From: Eopsaltria australis
Taxonomy: Eukaryota > Chordata > Aves > Passeriformes > Petroicidae
Assembly: GCA_034509425.1 (NCBI GenBank)
Contig: JAVTVJ010001219.1
Location: 248,001 to 312,000 of the forward strand
Direction of reading: 5' to 3'
DNA: 64,000 nt
Shown: positions 38,901-57,710 of the stretch, one piece after another
Layout: each line of letters starts with the position of its first letter
How positions within the stretch are numbered: the first letter of the stretch is position 1
Program-made: the position numbers and the translations under genes
Notes under the pieces: generated by a model
What the model saw: the letters and a program-made list of their open reading frames with translations, nothing else
Told to the model about the DNA's origin: nothing
Databases searched by the model: none

Positions 38901-41900
38901 GTTGACTCCGACAGCAGTGGCGCCCACGGTCCCTGCCCGCCCCGCGGCGGGGGCTGTGCGGGGATTGGGACCCGATGGGGCCCTGTCCGGCCACCGACTC
39001 CGGGGGTGGGCTCGTCGCGGGTGCTGTGCAGAATCAGATCCCGGATTCTGCAGCCAAGGATGCTCCTTTACGATGGAAGGGGCCATGGATGCCAACTGCT
39101 GCTGCCTTCAGCGCAAACTGTCCCTGCGGCCAAAGCCTTGAGCAGGACAGGATGGGAGGGGGGCTTTCATCTTCCTCTGCTTCCCCCCTCGCTGCTGAAG
39201 CTCCTCCAGCCAGGATGGGTTTGGCTGTGGCCAACGCCAGGCTGGAGTAGGGCAGTGGCACTGAGAGCACGGGTCAGAGGGCCCCATCACCACGAGCAGA
39301 GGTTCAGTGGCCCGGAGGAGAGCGTGAGCTGTATCTGTCCCATTCTGGAGTCATGATTTGGTCCATGCTGTGGGTGCCAAGGCAGGGAAGCACGAGTCTC
39401 CTCCTCCTGCTCATCAGCCGTCCCTTTTGCTGCAGGGAGAGGCTTGGGGGGCTGTTCAGTGTGTGGGTGCCCTTTACCTGGAAGAGCTCATCTGTGCTTG
39501 GACACCCACACCCCAGCAAAGAGCACATCTGTGGGGCTGGACCAATGCGACTATGCCTCGATTAATAGCTAAAATGAAGTGTGTTAAAGGACTTGGCTCA
39601 ACCTGGAGCTCTGGGGCTGGGCCAGGCTCCACTGTGGTGGGGTTTCCCTTTGGGGAGGAGCAATGCAGCCTTAGAGGCAGCCTGAGAGGGTATGGGAGAC
39701 CCATCAGTGCAGCTCCAAGGGGCCATCCAACTCTGCCTCCATGGGAGCTCCAGCTTTCCAGCTTTGCCTCTAATGGAGCATCCTCAGCGCTTTAGAGGGA
39801 GCAGGAATTGTGCCGGGCTACTGGCCTGCCACTGATGAACGCGAGACTGTCAGTGAGGAGGCTGCTGCTGTTGTGGGTCTGTATTCAGGGCATGGCAGCA
39901 TCTCACAGACCAGTCTCCCCAAGGACCCTCAGCCTCACAGCTTGTGCCCAGGATGGGCAGAAACAGAGGATTTTGGAGATCCTATGACCAAATCTCACAG
40001 CCCATATGTGTCTGAGCATTTCCTCACCTGACCAGTGTGGAGGATCCAGTGATCAGCTGTTTTTCCAGGAGATGAGAGGGAGAAAGGAGATGCTCTCTGC
40101 CAGGCCTGCCCCACTGTTTTGTCCTCTCTTTGGCTGCTGAAGACTGAACCATACCAGAGCCTGAGCCACACCTTCCTGGGTGACTCTGCAGGTGTCTCTT
40201 TGCTTGTCAGGATCTTCCAAGGAGGCATCAACTCCTCTGCAGACCCAGCAGCCTCTCCACAGGGCTGCATTGGCTGTTGTGCAGCGCAAAGAGCTGTGCT
40301 TGGGCAGCAAAGGAAGGACACCTTTCCTTGGGCAGCACCAGTCAGTGTTCTGGGGGTCCAACCCTCCTTCTGGATGATGAGGGATCAGCTCAGCCACAAC
40401 TGTCCTGAGGTTTTCCAGGTACAATGTGGGGGTCCCAGGCTGGACACACAGCCTGTCCCTGTGTCCTGGGCAGTGGGACATGGGCTAAAACAATCTGAAT
40501 TTTTGCTTCAGGTAAATACTAAAATCAACTTGCCCCCTCCAACAAGTGGTATAATCCCCCCAGGGTTGTGGGAGGGTTTCTGTGCCCATGAGCTCTGGCC
40601 AGGATTCCTCCCTGCCCTGTGGCCGGGGTACGTGGCTGCCCAGCACTGCCAACCCCCAGGTTGTGCTGTGTTGGGCCAAAGCACCAAACAGAGGTGCCCA
40701 AGTTCCAAGAAATGCTGAAACAGCAGGAGTGTGGAAGTAGCTCTCAGAAAACTGGCAGGATTGTAACACCAGCCGTGCACAGAGGTTGACAGTGTTGGGG
40801 CTGCAGCAGAGAGGGTTCGTGTCACTCACCACAGAAACCAGTCGATGTCCCAGCCTCCCCCACCTCTCTCTTTCTTCTTTTTGGGTGGAATTCTGCTAAT
40901 TATCCAGCTTACATGGACCTTTGCAAACAGTGCTTCAGACTGGCAGGACTTGGAGCGTAATTTGGCATGAGAGTCCCTCATTAGCACTGTGGGGCACTGG
41001 GCTGTGCTCCAGAGAGCTGCGGACAGAGCAGTCCTAGCTGGAGCGTTACAGTTCCACATGTGGCTTTAATGGAGGGGGAGGGAAAAGTCCATAGCTCCTG
41101 TGCCAGGCAGAGTGGTTGTTGTCTGGGAGGGCAGCAGGGAGCTGTTCCTGTAGTGTATCTGTGCTGGAGAACCTCGTTGAAGCTCCCATGTGGATGATGG
41201 CCCATGCCCACACGAGCCTACAGAGAGGGACATGGACCCACACAGAGGAGCCATCATCTCTTGACACACTGATTGCAACTGAGATTGATAGTCTGAGAGA
41301 CTGGGGAATTTGATGGTTCCTTCAGGTTCCAGCTCAGACCCAAAAGGCAAAAGCAGCTAAAAAATTTTAATGAAAAGATCCACAAAATTCCAAACAGCAC
41401 ATAACAGAATGAAGAATACCAGGAATTTCAATCAAAAATTAAGTGTTTTGACATGCCAGAACACCACTCTTCATTTCACACTGACATTCCAGGCTGAAAA
41501 ATCTCAAGTCAGACCAAACATTTGTAGTTGTAATCTCACGACACTGGAGGTTGATAACTGTCAAAACAGCGATTTCTGCAGAGCTGTGTTTTCTAATGGG
41601 AGTTTGGGCATGAGTGGGAGCTCTGAGTGCCTCTGCCAGCATGGAGCACTGGGATGCACCTTGTCCTCGTGCTCCCCTGAGCCACATGTGCCCTTCCGGC
41701 CACCAGCACAGCTCCTTCTGCTCAGCTCAGTGGTTTCCCTTCAGAGTGTGGCATGGACAGTGTGGATTGCATTATTGATAACACTGTGATTTATTTATGC
41801 TTCCTTGGCTATAGCAAACAGCTCAACCTTTCTGAGCTAAATGTACTTTGCACTGGGAGTGTGTTGCTGTCCTCTGTGGGATGGAGCGACCAGTGGAGTG

Positions 41901-44388
41901 CTTGGTCTTTTGTCCAGCTGAGAGGTTTAGGGATGTTTCCTGGAAAACTCACATGGCATGGAGGGTCCCATGGGCAGGAGTTGGGGATGGGCTCCTCCAG
42001 AGGGGCTCTGGTGTGTATTGTGGGGTTTGGGCCTGATGCCTGGGAGCTGGGCTGTGCTCTCTGCGTGAAGCAAGAGCTGGAGCAGCAGCCAAGGAACCAG
42101 GGTCCCCTGATGGGGACCTGGCTGCTCTTGCTGGAAGGTGCCTGGAATGTTTGTTGGCATTGGGGACTCACTGTGGCAAGAATTGCAATAGCATTGGATC
42201 TGCTGCACTCACATCTGGGCTGCTGGATGTGCCCCACCATGGTGTGCTTGTCCAGCTGGGACACAGCTGCTGTGTGGTGCAGCGTGGCTGGGTGGGGCTG
42301 ATCCCAGGTGGCAGGGCACGTGCCCCACTCCCAGCAGGATGCAGTGCTGTGCCACGCACTGCCTCTGGATTCAGGTGAAGGACTGAGGAGCTCTGAGAGA
42401 GCTGTTTGCTTTGTCGTTGAGCAAACAGTGCATGCTTTAAGCTGACATCGGTATTTACACAGTGGGCTGTCACGGCTCCAAAGGGACTCTGTTGTATAAT
42501 CCCCCTCTGAGAAGCCTCACGCACAGCATATTCTGCCACAGCACTAGAGATCACCTGAATCTGGGTTTACAGGAGAGAGTCTCACAGTCCTGTCACATCA
42601 CCTCAAGGAGCAGCAGTTTTCTTGCACATTGAGCCATTCTGGGCTCTTTCTGGCAATGGAGGGGCTGGAGCAGGATCAGCCCGTCATCACCCAGTGGGCA
42701 GGGATGGAGTCAGAACAGCAATTGGGATGCTGCCAGCCACTCTTCAGTCTGCTCCTGGCCAAGCTGACCACCCCACAGCATTAATTAGAACTATTTCCTT
42801 ACCTCTAAATTCTTATCTAGCATAAAATATGTGGTTTTGTCAAGATACCTTTGTTTTTTTCCTCAGCAAATGTCAACACTTTTGATGACATTTTCTGATT
42901 TTTGTTTTCCAGATGAGAGAATCAAAGTGCAAAATATCACTTTAAATCACCACTTTGGAGCAAAGCATTTTTCATTTTGAAATGTCAGTTTAAAACAGGA
43001 CAATTCATTTTTAAATGCTTCAAAATAAGAAATGTCCTTTTTACCACTTCAAATCACTTTGGACTAAAAATGTCAGCATTTTGTGTCCTGGCTCTTCATT
43101 AGAGGAGCCTGTTTCACTGTCTCGTGGTTCAGAGCAGATAGAAATTTCAAACATGGTTGAAAATTGAAGACTTCTTCTCTGAAGGTGGGGTTTGTCTGGT
43201 GCACTGCTGGAACTCTGCTCTGCCCGTGGAGGGGACTGTGGGTGCAAGGTTGGCACAGGGCAGGGGTACCCCTGGCACCTGCTGCTGGTCCTGGCAGCAC
43301 TCCCCAGCCTCGGTGTCATCACCACTTGTTTTTTGGCCTCTTGTTAGTAAGTTATGATCCAGCACTAAAATGTTATGGGGGACATGGTTGTTTGCTGGAC
43401 CTGGTTAGACCCCCAGCAGGTGACAATGGAGGCTGGGAGGTCACCACATCACTTGGCAGATGCGTCACAGGCGGTGACACTGCTGTTTGTGCCGCTGCCT
43501 GCAGAGCGCCAGAGCTGTTCCCATCTGCAGGGCTGTGGCTGTAGAAGTGAAGAGAACATATTTAGGGAACTCAGCAGTAAAATACAAAGCCTTATGGGAT
43601 TTATATATTTCTCTAGGGTCTCTAGATGATGTAAAACTTGGCATCTTCCCAGCATGTGCTGCATGGAGTGGGAGTGGTGCCGGTGTGGTGCCAAGAGAGG
43701 TTATCTGTGTGTCCAGAGGTAGCAGATGCAGTTTTGAGTGTGCATGAACTTGGCTTCTGTGCTGAAAGAAAGAACAGCCCCAGAAGAAGATGAGGTGCTG
43801 GGAGAGCGGAGTGCAGGTCCTAGCACTGCCGTAGGCTCTGTGTATCTCACTGGCAATCAGCTTCCCTGTTCCTCAGCTTCCTGTGGGGTGCTGGCCCCAG
43901 GACATCCAGCAGGATCAGCCCATCCTTCTGTTTGTCAGCGAGTGGTTTGCAAATGCCAAGCTTTGGGCATCACTGCAAGGGACCTCAGTGACACAAGGAC
44001 AATAACAGCATGTAACCGTGCACATGAAAGGTGGAACGTGAAATGACTCGCTGCTGCTCTACTCTGGCTCTTCCCACGCACGCTGGGTCTGCATTTAGTG
44101 TTTGTCATCTGCTTTAATAACCCAATATAAAGGACCTGATTTTGTGCTCTCAGCAGTAAAAACCAGGAGCAGCTTTGCAGGTCCTGCTGTCCAAAGGGGT
44201 GAGCAGGGTTATGGGCTGAGCTCCTGGAGAAGTTTCAGTGGTGCAACGGGTACATGCTCATGTACCCGAGAGTGTGTGTCCTGAAGTGGGGCTGGTGAAA
44301 CTCCCAGGTGTCCCCAGCCACTCCCAGGGATACAGTGGCTCACACTGATGGCAGGTGTCACTGCCCATGTCCTTCTTTCTCCTTTCAG
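38565..44388 (+). other. TAFA3: TAFA3 leader intron
   Basis: About 5.8 kb between the candidate first exon and the candidate second exon. No gene was recognised. Two AT-rich blocks at about 41390-41580 and 42865-43110 resemble each other loosely and may be remnants of an old interspersed repeat. Confidence 0.55.
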
Positions 44389-44473
44389 ATGTGCTGATGC
44401 CTGCTCCTTGCAAAGACCTGACCCATCTGAAGCTGGCAGATGCACAGATGTGAGCGTGAATCCTCAGTAAAAG
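44389..44473 (+). other. TAFA3: Candidate untranslated exon of TAFA3
   Basis: An 85-base segment with a strong pyrimidine-rich acceptor (TTCTTTCTCCTTTCAG, ending 44388) and a consensus donor (AAAAG then GTAACT, GT at 44474), 266 bases before the first coding exon. It carries an 18-codon upstream ORF (ATG at 44397, TGA at 44451-44453). It was predicted from splice signals only. Confidence 0.5.
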
Positions 44474-44740
44474 GTAACTCTCACTCACCTTACTACTGCT
44501 GGTGGGATCTCTTTCTGTCTTGCTGCAATGGCCTATGCTGCTGATGAAGTCTGAGGCCACCTGAGGGTGGTGGGTGAATCCCTCCATCTCCCAGGGCCAT
44601 GTCCCCACAGCCAGGACACTCCAGTCCTCACAGCATTCAGGAGTCATACCACTGCATGCAGGAGCATTGGTGAGTGATCTGCACCTCCCAGCCCTCCTCA
44701 GTCCCTCTTCCTCCACATATCTCTTCTTCTTTTTGGTAGA

Positions 44741-52271
<7,531 letters not shown>

Positions 52272-52590
52272 CTTCCGTGCAGCGCAGCACTGGCTGATCA
52301 GCCTTGGCATGGGTCCTGCTGCTCCCATGAGCAGCAGGATGTGGCCCAGTGCCTGCAGAGGTGGGATGCTCCAGGGCCACCATCCTGCACCTGCCAGTGG
52401 GACAGTGGAGCCAGCTACTGGATCAGAGCATCTGCTGAGCCCCAGCTTCCCTGGAGGCTGCAGGCAAGGACCCCAGTGCAGCTGCCAGAATCCTGTCACT
52501 CCGCGGTTTCCTCCTTTTCTGTGGACATGTTCACCAATCAAGAAATGGGCTCGTTTTCCAAATAAAATTCTCCCACTGTGTAAGAGCTGT
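52272..52590 (+). other. TAFA3: TAFA3 3' untranslated region
   Basis: About 0.3 kb from the stop to AATAAA at 52561-52566. A further AATAAA at 53319-53324 could serve a longer form. Confidence 0.65.
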
Positions 52591-55500
52591 TGACAATACA
52601 GAGACAGACAGGCAGAAAGCCCCCAAAATGGGCTTTTATCTGAATAGCTGAAATCATTGCTGTGAGTTGCCTTTCCCTATCTCCCGAGATGCTGAATCCC
52701 AGGGATGGTGAGATGTCTCCATGGCGCATGCTGCTGGTTTCTCCTTCCTCAGTAATTGCATTAATCAGGTTGCAAATTTAATGTTTTCCACCATGCAAGT
52801 TCCAGGCACTGAGTTTCTGCTTGTGTTTGCAATTGAATTTCAGAGTTGTGTGAGGGGATCTCTCTCTCTGCGGCTCTGGGGTGTCTGGGGCATGCAGATG
52901 CCCAGCCAGGGCCTCAGACCAAGCCAGATTTTGTTACAGTAATCCAACATAAAGAAAAATGTACCACCTCCTGGCCCTGAGCTCCTGAATTTCTCCAGGA
53001 CACACCATTTCCTGTGGTGCGGCAACTCAAGGTGGGGAGGAATGTGAGCTCTGTGCCCCCGATGTCAGAGGTGCTTGGGACCCTAGGGCTGTGGGACCAA
53101 CACCTGCAGCCCTGCTCTGTGACTGCTCTGGGACCCTGCAGGGGACCCTGCTGTGCTGGAGATGGTGTGGGGGCCATGGCAGAGCGGGGGTCACTGGTGT
53201 GTTTGCTGCCACCTGCCTCCTGCGCTGGATCCCACCACAGGACTCATTATTGAGAGGTTTTTGTAATGGGGTATGTAATACCCTCTCCAGACGTGATGTA
53301 AATACCAGACTGTGAAATAATAAAGTCATTTTAATCTCTGCAAAGGATCTTTTCACTCAAAGGCAAAGGGAGGCTCTGGGAGTGCTTCTCATGCCACTGG
53401 ATCTGACATGAAGGGGCTGGGAACTCTGCCCTGGCCATTCCAATCCCAACCTGCTTGTGCAATGGTGGCTCTGGAAGAGAGCTGAAAGCCTGTTGTGGCT
53501 GGCAAAAGCTGATTAGCTTATAGTGATCCTAAAGAAAAGTGCATTAATTTCTAGAGAATGCTTTGCTGAGAGCTCTTGTCCTGCCCCTCCACCTTTGTGT
53601 GGCAGCTCCCACTGCTGCAGTGCCATGTCCCCACCCAAGGCCAGACTGTGATTGTAAGGTCCCCACCCGGAGTCCTGTCCCCTCTGAGAACACATGCTGT
53701 TGAATACAGAGTGGAAATCTGTTATTTCCAGCAGCAAACACCAGGCTGTAGATGGAAGCATCCCTGCTTGGCTGAGCATTTTCATAGTTGGCTCATAATG
53801 TGAAGGATCCACTCTGCAGAAGTGTTGAGCTTGACACCTACATTGATATAAAAACATTTTATTGTCTGCATAATAGGCACCCTTGAAGCTTATTTTTCAC
53901 TTACTGCAGTCCACAGTTTAGTGAGGAAATAGCCCCTTGGTGTCTCTGCTGAGTGCTGACCTCGCTGCTATCACACCATTAGAGTACACAAATACTGCAA
54001 ATTGCTGCTCCTCTCCTGGCAGGTAAATGTGTTTCCAAGGAAAACACTGCAGCCTGCAGGACTGCTCTGACTCCTGAGCAGCCAGGGAAGGATGCTTCTG
54101 CCACAGCTTCTGGCCCTCTGCCCTCCTACTCACTGTATTTTCAGTATTTTCCTTTGGCCAAGCAGGCAAACAGTCCCAGCAGGAGCAATAAGCCAAGGAA
54201 GAGGTTGGTGATGGGAATATCTCTGGGTTGAGGCAAGGATTTTCATGCTCTGTCTCTTCTCTGCCTCAGTGGCACAATGCCACCTGTGTGGTCCCCAGCA
54301 ACCTCGATCCCTTTTCTCTGCATATGACCACACTGCTGGTCCTTGAAGGACAGATCAGCCTCTGCAGCTGCATCAGCAGCTTGGTGACCCCAAGTTTCCA
54401 TGCCAGGCTCCCAGATCCACCCTGCCCAAGTCCCCATCTTGGTGGGGAAGTCTTGTGCCAAGCTCTGTCTCGGCGCATCTGTGCAGTAGCTCATTGGGAG
54501 CTTGCACAGACGATTTGAAGTTGCCCAAGGGGTGATTAGTCAGAGGAAACTGTCACAGTTAACGTACTTTCAATATCATCTCCCTGGGTATTATAATTAC
54601 ACCCCATTCAATTAGTCTCCAGGGAAAAAAAAAGCCTTTTGTATTAAGATTTGGTGGAGAATTATTAGAGAGTGAATTAAAAGACAAGGATTCCATTTTA
54701 CCTACAAAACTAAAAGTATAATGCATAAAATACCCCCAAATTACAGGGTGACTAAATTTAGAGCTGTGCTAGGAGGTGAAATGAAAGGTAAAATGAAACC
54801 CTTTGAGCAGTACAAGGTACAGTATTATCAGAGAAATAAGATGGAAACATAATTAACCACCCAGCATTATGCTGAAAGATGGCAAATTGAAATGGGAGAC
54901 AAAATTAGGTGAAATTGCAGAGCAGGCTTATTTATTTCTGCTTTATAAATCAGTGCTACCTGTCAGAAGTGATGCCAAGCCATTCCAGAACAGGAGCTTT
55001 CCAAGGGATGCTGCTTACAGGGACCTCACCTTGTCCAAGTTGGGGCTGCTGTGCTCCCCTGGATGGTGAACTCTGTGTCACTGTAGAAGCAAGTGATGCC
55101 TCTAAGGGTCACATCTTTGGTGTCCTTTCCTTCACCCAGCCATGGTGCATTCAGGCCAGATCTGGTCTGTCCTTTTCCCCAAAAGCTGGTTCCCTTTCCC
55201 CGATGCTTTCCTGCTCTAACTGGTGCCACCCTTGTGACTTTTGCCAGTGTTGCTCCTATGGCATCTCACAGGGAGCCTGCCATCAGTGGCCTCTTGCACT
55301 GATGAGTTGAAGTCCAGTTTAGGGCTGGAGGAACATTTTCTTTAGCTGTGCTAAATTTCCTCCTCTCAGGCTTAATTGGCTCCTGTTCCCTATAACCTCT
55401 GCCCCCTCCACCCTCCTGCCGTTGCTCTGCTTGCTCCTCTCTGCCCATTTGCTTTATTGCTGCTTTTCAATGAATTCAAACAAGAAAAGACCTGTCTTTT

Positions 55501-56290
55501 CCAGAAGTACAAAGATTTTTGTTACAATCACCTCAGATATGCAAAAACATCCCTGTGCAATTCCCATGCTGTGCTTAGGAATGGAAAAACCCCAAACTGG
55601 CTTTTCAGATGAGAAGCAGAATCTCAGAATCTGTCTTGTCCAGCTTACAGGACTCACAGAGGCGGCAGGTGCACGTGGCTGTTCTGGCACTTGTGTGTTT
55701 GGACATGAGCACGTAGATCATGTTTTTTTCTATTTTGCTAATACCTTTCACTAAGAAACTCTACTTTTTTTTCCTCTTTTTTTTTTTTTTTTTTTTTTTC
55801 CCCTCTGTGACTTGTTTGTAAGTGGATATATCCCTGTTTTGGGGATGTGAAGCAAATGGCTTCAGCATCCAGACATGCTGCCCCATCCCTCCAGCACTTA
55901 GGACAGAAGCCAACAGCAGCCACCGTCCCCACTGCCAGGATGTGGGGACATGTGGCCATAGGGACACGGGGCCATGCACACCTTCCCCATTGCCTTGCAT
56001 GCCATGGGAGTCCATTAGAATCACCAGGATAAAAATGCAATAGCATAGTCTTTGCTCTGGTTAATGCACTGTGATCGGGCTGTGTGAAGCATTAGACAGC
56101 TCTTCCAAAAATGCATCCTCATGTTTTATTCAAGTGTGCATTTGTGGAGATGTTCTTAAATGGGATGAATAAAATATTATTTGAGATGCTACTGTACAAT
56201 AAAAGCAGTCAGGGCAGAAACCATGCTGCTGGATCAGGGCAGAGCTGGCCCTGCTGCAGGCAGCCTGACTCCTGATGGGCCCCAGGAGGA
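52591..56290. other. Intergenic DNA downstream of TAFA3, proximal part
   Basis: No gene recognised. AT-rich stretch at about 54540-54930. A 23-base poly(T) run lies at 55777-55799, preceded by shorter T runs. Confidence 0.65.
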
Positions 56291-56299
56291 TCCCTGGGG

Positions 56300-56402
56300 A
56301 TCACAGAACCATAGAATATCCTGAGCTGAAAGGGACCCACAAGGATCATTGAGCCCAGTTCCTGGCCCTGCACAGGACATCCCCAAGAACCCCACCATTT
56401 GC
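56300..56402 (-). mobile_element. CR1 LINE 3'-end fragment, second subfamily
   Basis: CACAGAACCATAGAATATCC then GAAAGGGACCCACAAGGATC and CCTGGCCCTGCACAGGACAT. Reverse-oriented. Confidence 0.85.
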
Positions 56403-56532
56403 CTGGTGTGGATGAGGGACGGTGGCCCTTGCTGTCACCTGCTTGGGAGAGCCCAGCCCTCTCCAGAGGCTCTGGCACAGCCCTCCACGCCAAACTTGTG
56501 GGTCCATCTGGCCCTGGAGCAGCCGCTGCTGA

Positions 56533-56718
56533 ACAGGATGGTGAGACACTGGCACAGGTTGCCCAGAGAAGCCGTGATTGCCCCATCCCTGGAATTGTTC
56601 AAGGTCACATTGGATGGGCCTTGAAGCAATCTGGTCTGGTAGAAGGTGTCCCTGCCCATAGCAGGGGAGGAACAAGGTGATCTTCCAATCCAAACCATTC
56701 CAGATTCTACGATTCTGC
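56533..56718 (+). mobile_element. CR1 LINE 3'-end fragment
   Basis: GGATGGTGAGACACTGGCAC, AGGTTGCCCAGAGAAGCCGT, GAATTGTTCAAGGTCACATT, then a degraded terminus with GATTCTACGATTCTG. Confidence 0.92.
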
Positions 56719-56968
56719 TGCTGCCCGTTTTCTTCTGTCCAGGGTCAGTCTATCTGGGCCACACTGAGGCAGGTGACATGGGACAGCCTGGGAAGAGCTA
56801 GAGATGTGGCACTGTACCAGAGAGCAGTGCCCATGTCCCATCTTGATGTAGTCAAAGCCCCATGCCTGACTCCCCTCCCAAGATGGCAGGAAAAGTCAGG
56901 AGTCCCAAGCACCATATGTCTCTCCTGTCCATCTCCACATCTGCATCCCCTCAAGCTTGGCAAAGCCA

Positions 56969-57037
56969 GATCATAGAATCATAGAATCATAGAACCATAG
57001 AATCATAGAATCATAGAATTATAGAATCACAGGATCA
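56969..57037. repeat. Octamer tandem array (AATCATAG) resembling a CR1 terminus
   Basis: About nine near-perfect AATCATAG units, with single-base variants AACCATAG and AATTATAG. This is the terminal octamer of CR1 on its minus strand, but no CR1 body follows on the right. Confidence 0.85.
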
Positions 57038-57509
57038 TGCTCTCCCCTTCCCGGGAGAAAGGCATATGGACAGGAGGGGCTGCATGGACATGGGCTCATC
57101 CTGGGCAGACTCTGCTTACTACCTGCATCAGGGATTAAATAGAGGCTCCTTTTTTATAAAGCAGTTTCTAACCTTGTTTTTCTGCTGGGGCAGCTGCAGT
57201 GGCCACAGCAGAAACAGAGCCATTGGCTGGGGCAGAGCAAAGAGGGATGATGCAATTTAATTTGTGCATTTCCCAGCTTGTTAATCTCCCGATTTACTGC
57301 TGGTATTTGATTTCCCTAGCATTGCTTCATAATAAAGGGATTAGCCTGGACCATAGGTCTGCTCTGATGCTCATCTACTAGGGATTACTGAGACATTTTG
57401 CAGTTACTTAATGGGTCAAATAAGTAGAAATGAGAATATGTGTATGGTTTTGTTGACATTTGCAGGAGCATTCAGTCTGTGATCTAGCACTGGCTCTCCT
57501 GACCCATTC

Positions 57510-57710
57510 AGCATCCCCTGCTTCCTGTGTCATGAGGGTTCTGATCCACTCTTTCCTGTTTCACAGGGTTCCAAACACTCTGGTCCCTGTCTCAGAGGGG
57601 TCCCAATCCCCTGCTCCTGATCTCAGGATAGTTTCAAACCCCTCTCCTTTCTTATGGGCATCCCAGTCCCCTGTTCCCTGTCTCACAGGGGTCCCAATCC
57701 CCTGTTGTCG
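57510..57710 (+). repeat. Minisatellite, about 30-bp unit, about 7 diverged copies
   Basis: Successive units follow the pattern GGGTCCCAATCCCCTGTTCC then CTGTCTCACA. The best-matching units are near 57597 and 57689, with intermediate copies carrying substitutions and small indels. Confidence 0.75.

Noticed and set aside
38051..39356. Open frames of 157-357 codons on both strands across the TAFA3 island
   Set aside because: CpG-island composition explains them, they run straight through the strong donor at 38565, and no domain was recognised.
56969..57037. Possible CRISPR-like regular repeat
   Set aside because: The units are adjacent octamers without spacers in a vertebrate genome, and they match the CR1 terminus.
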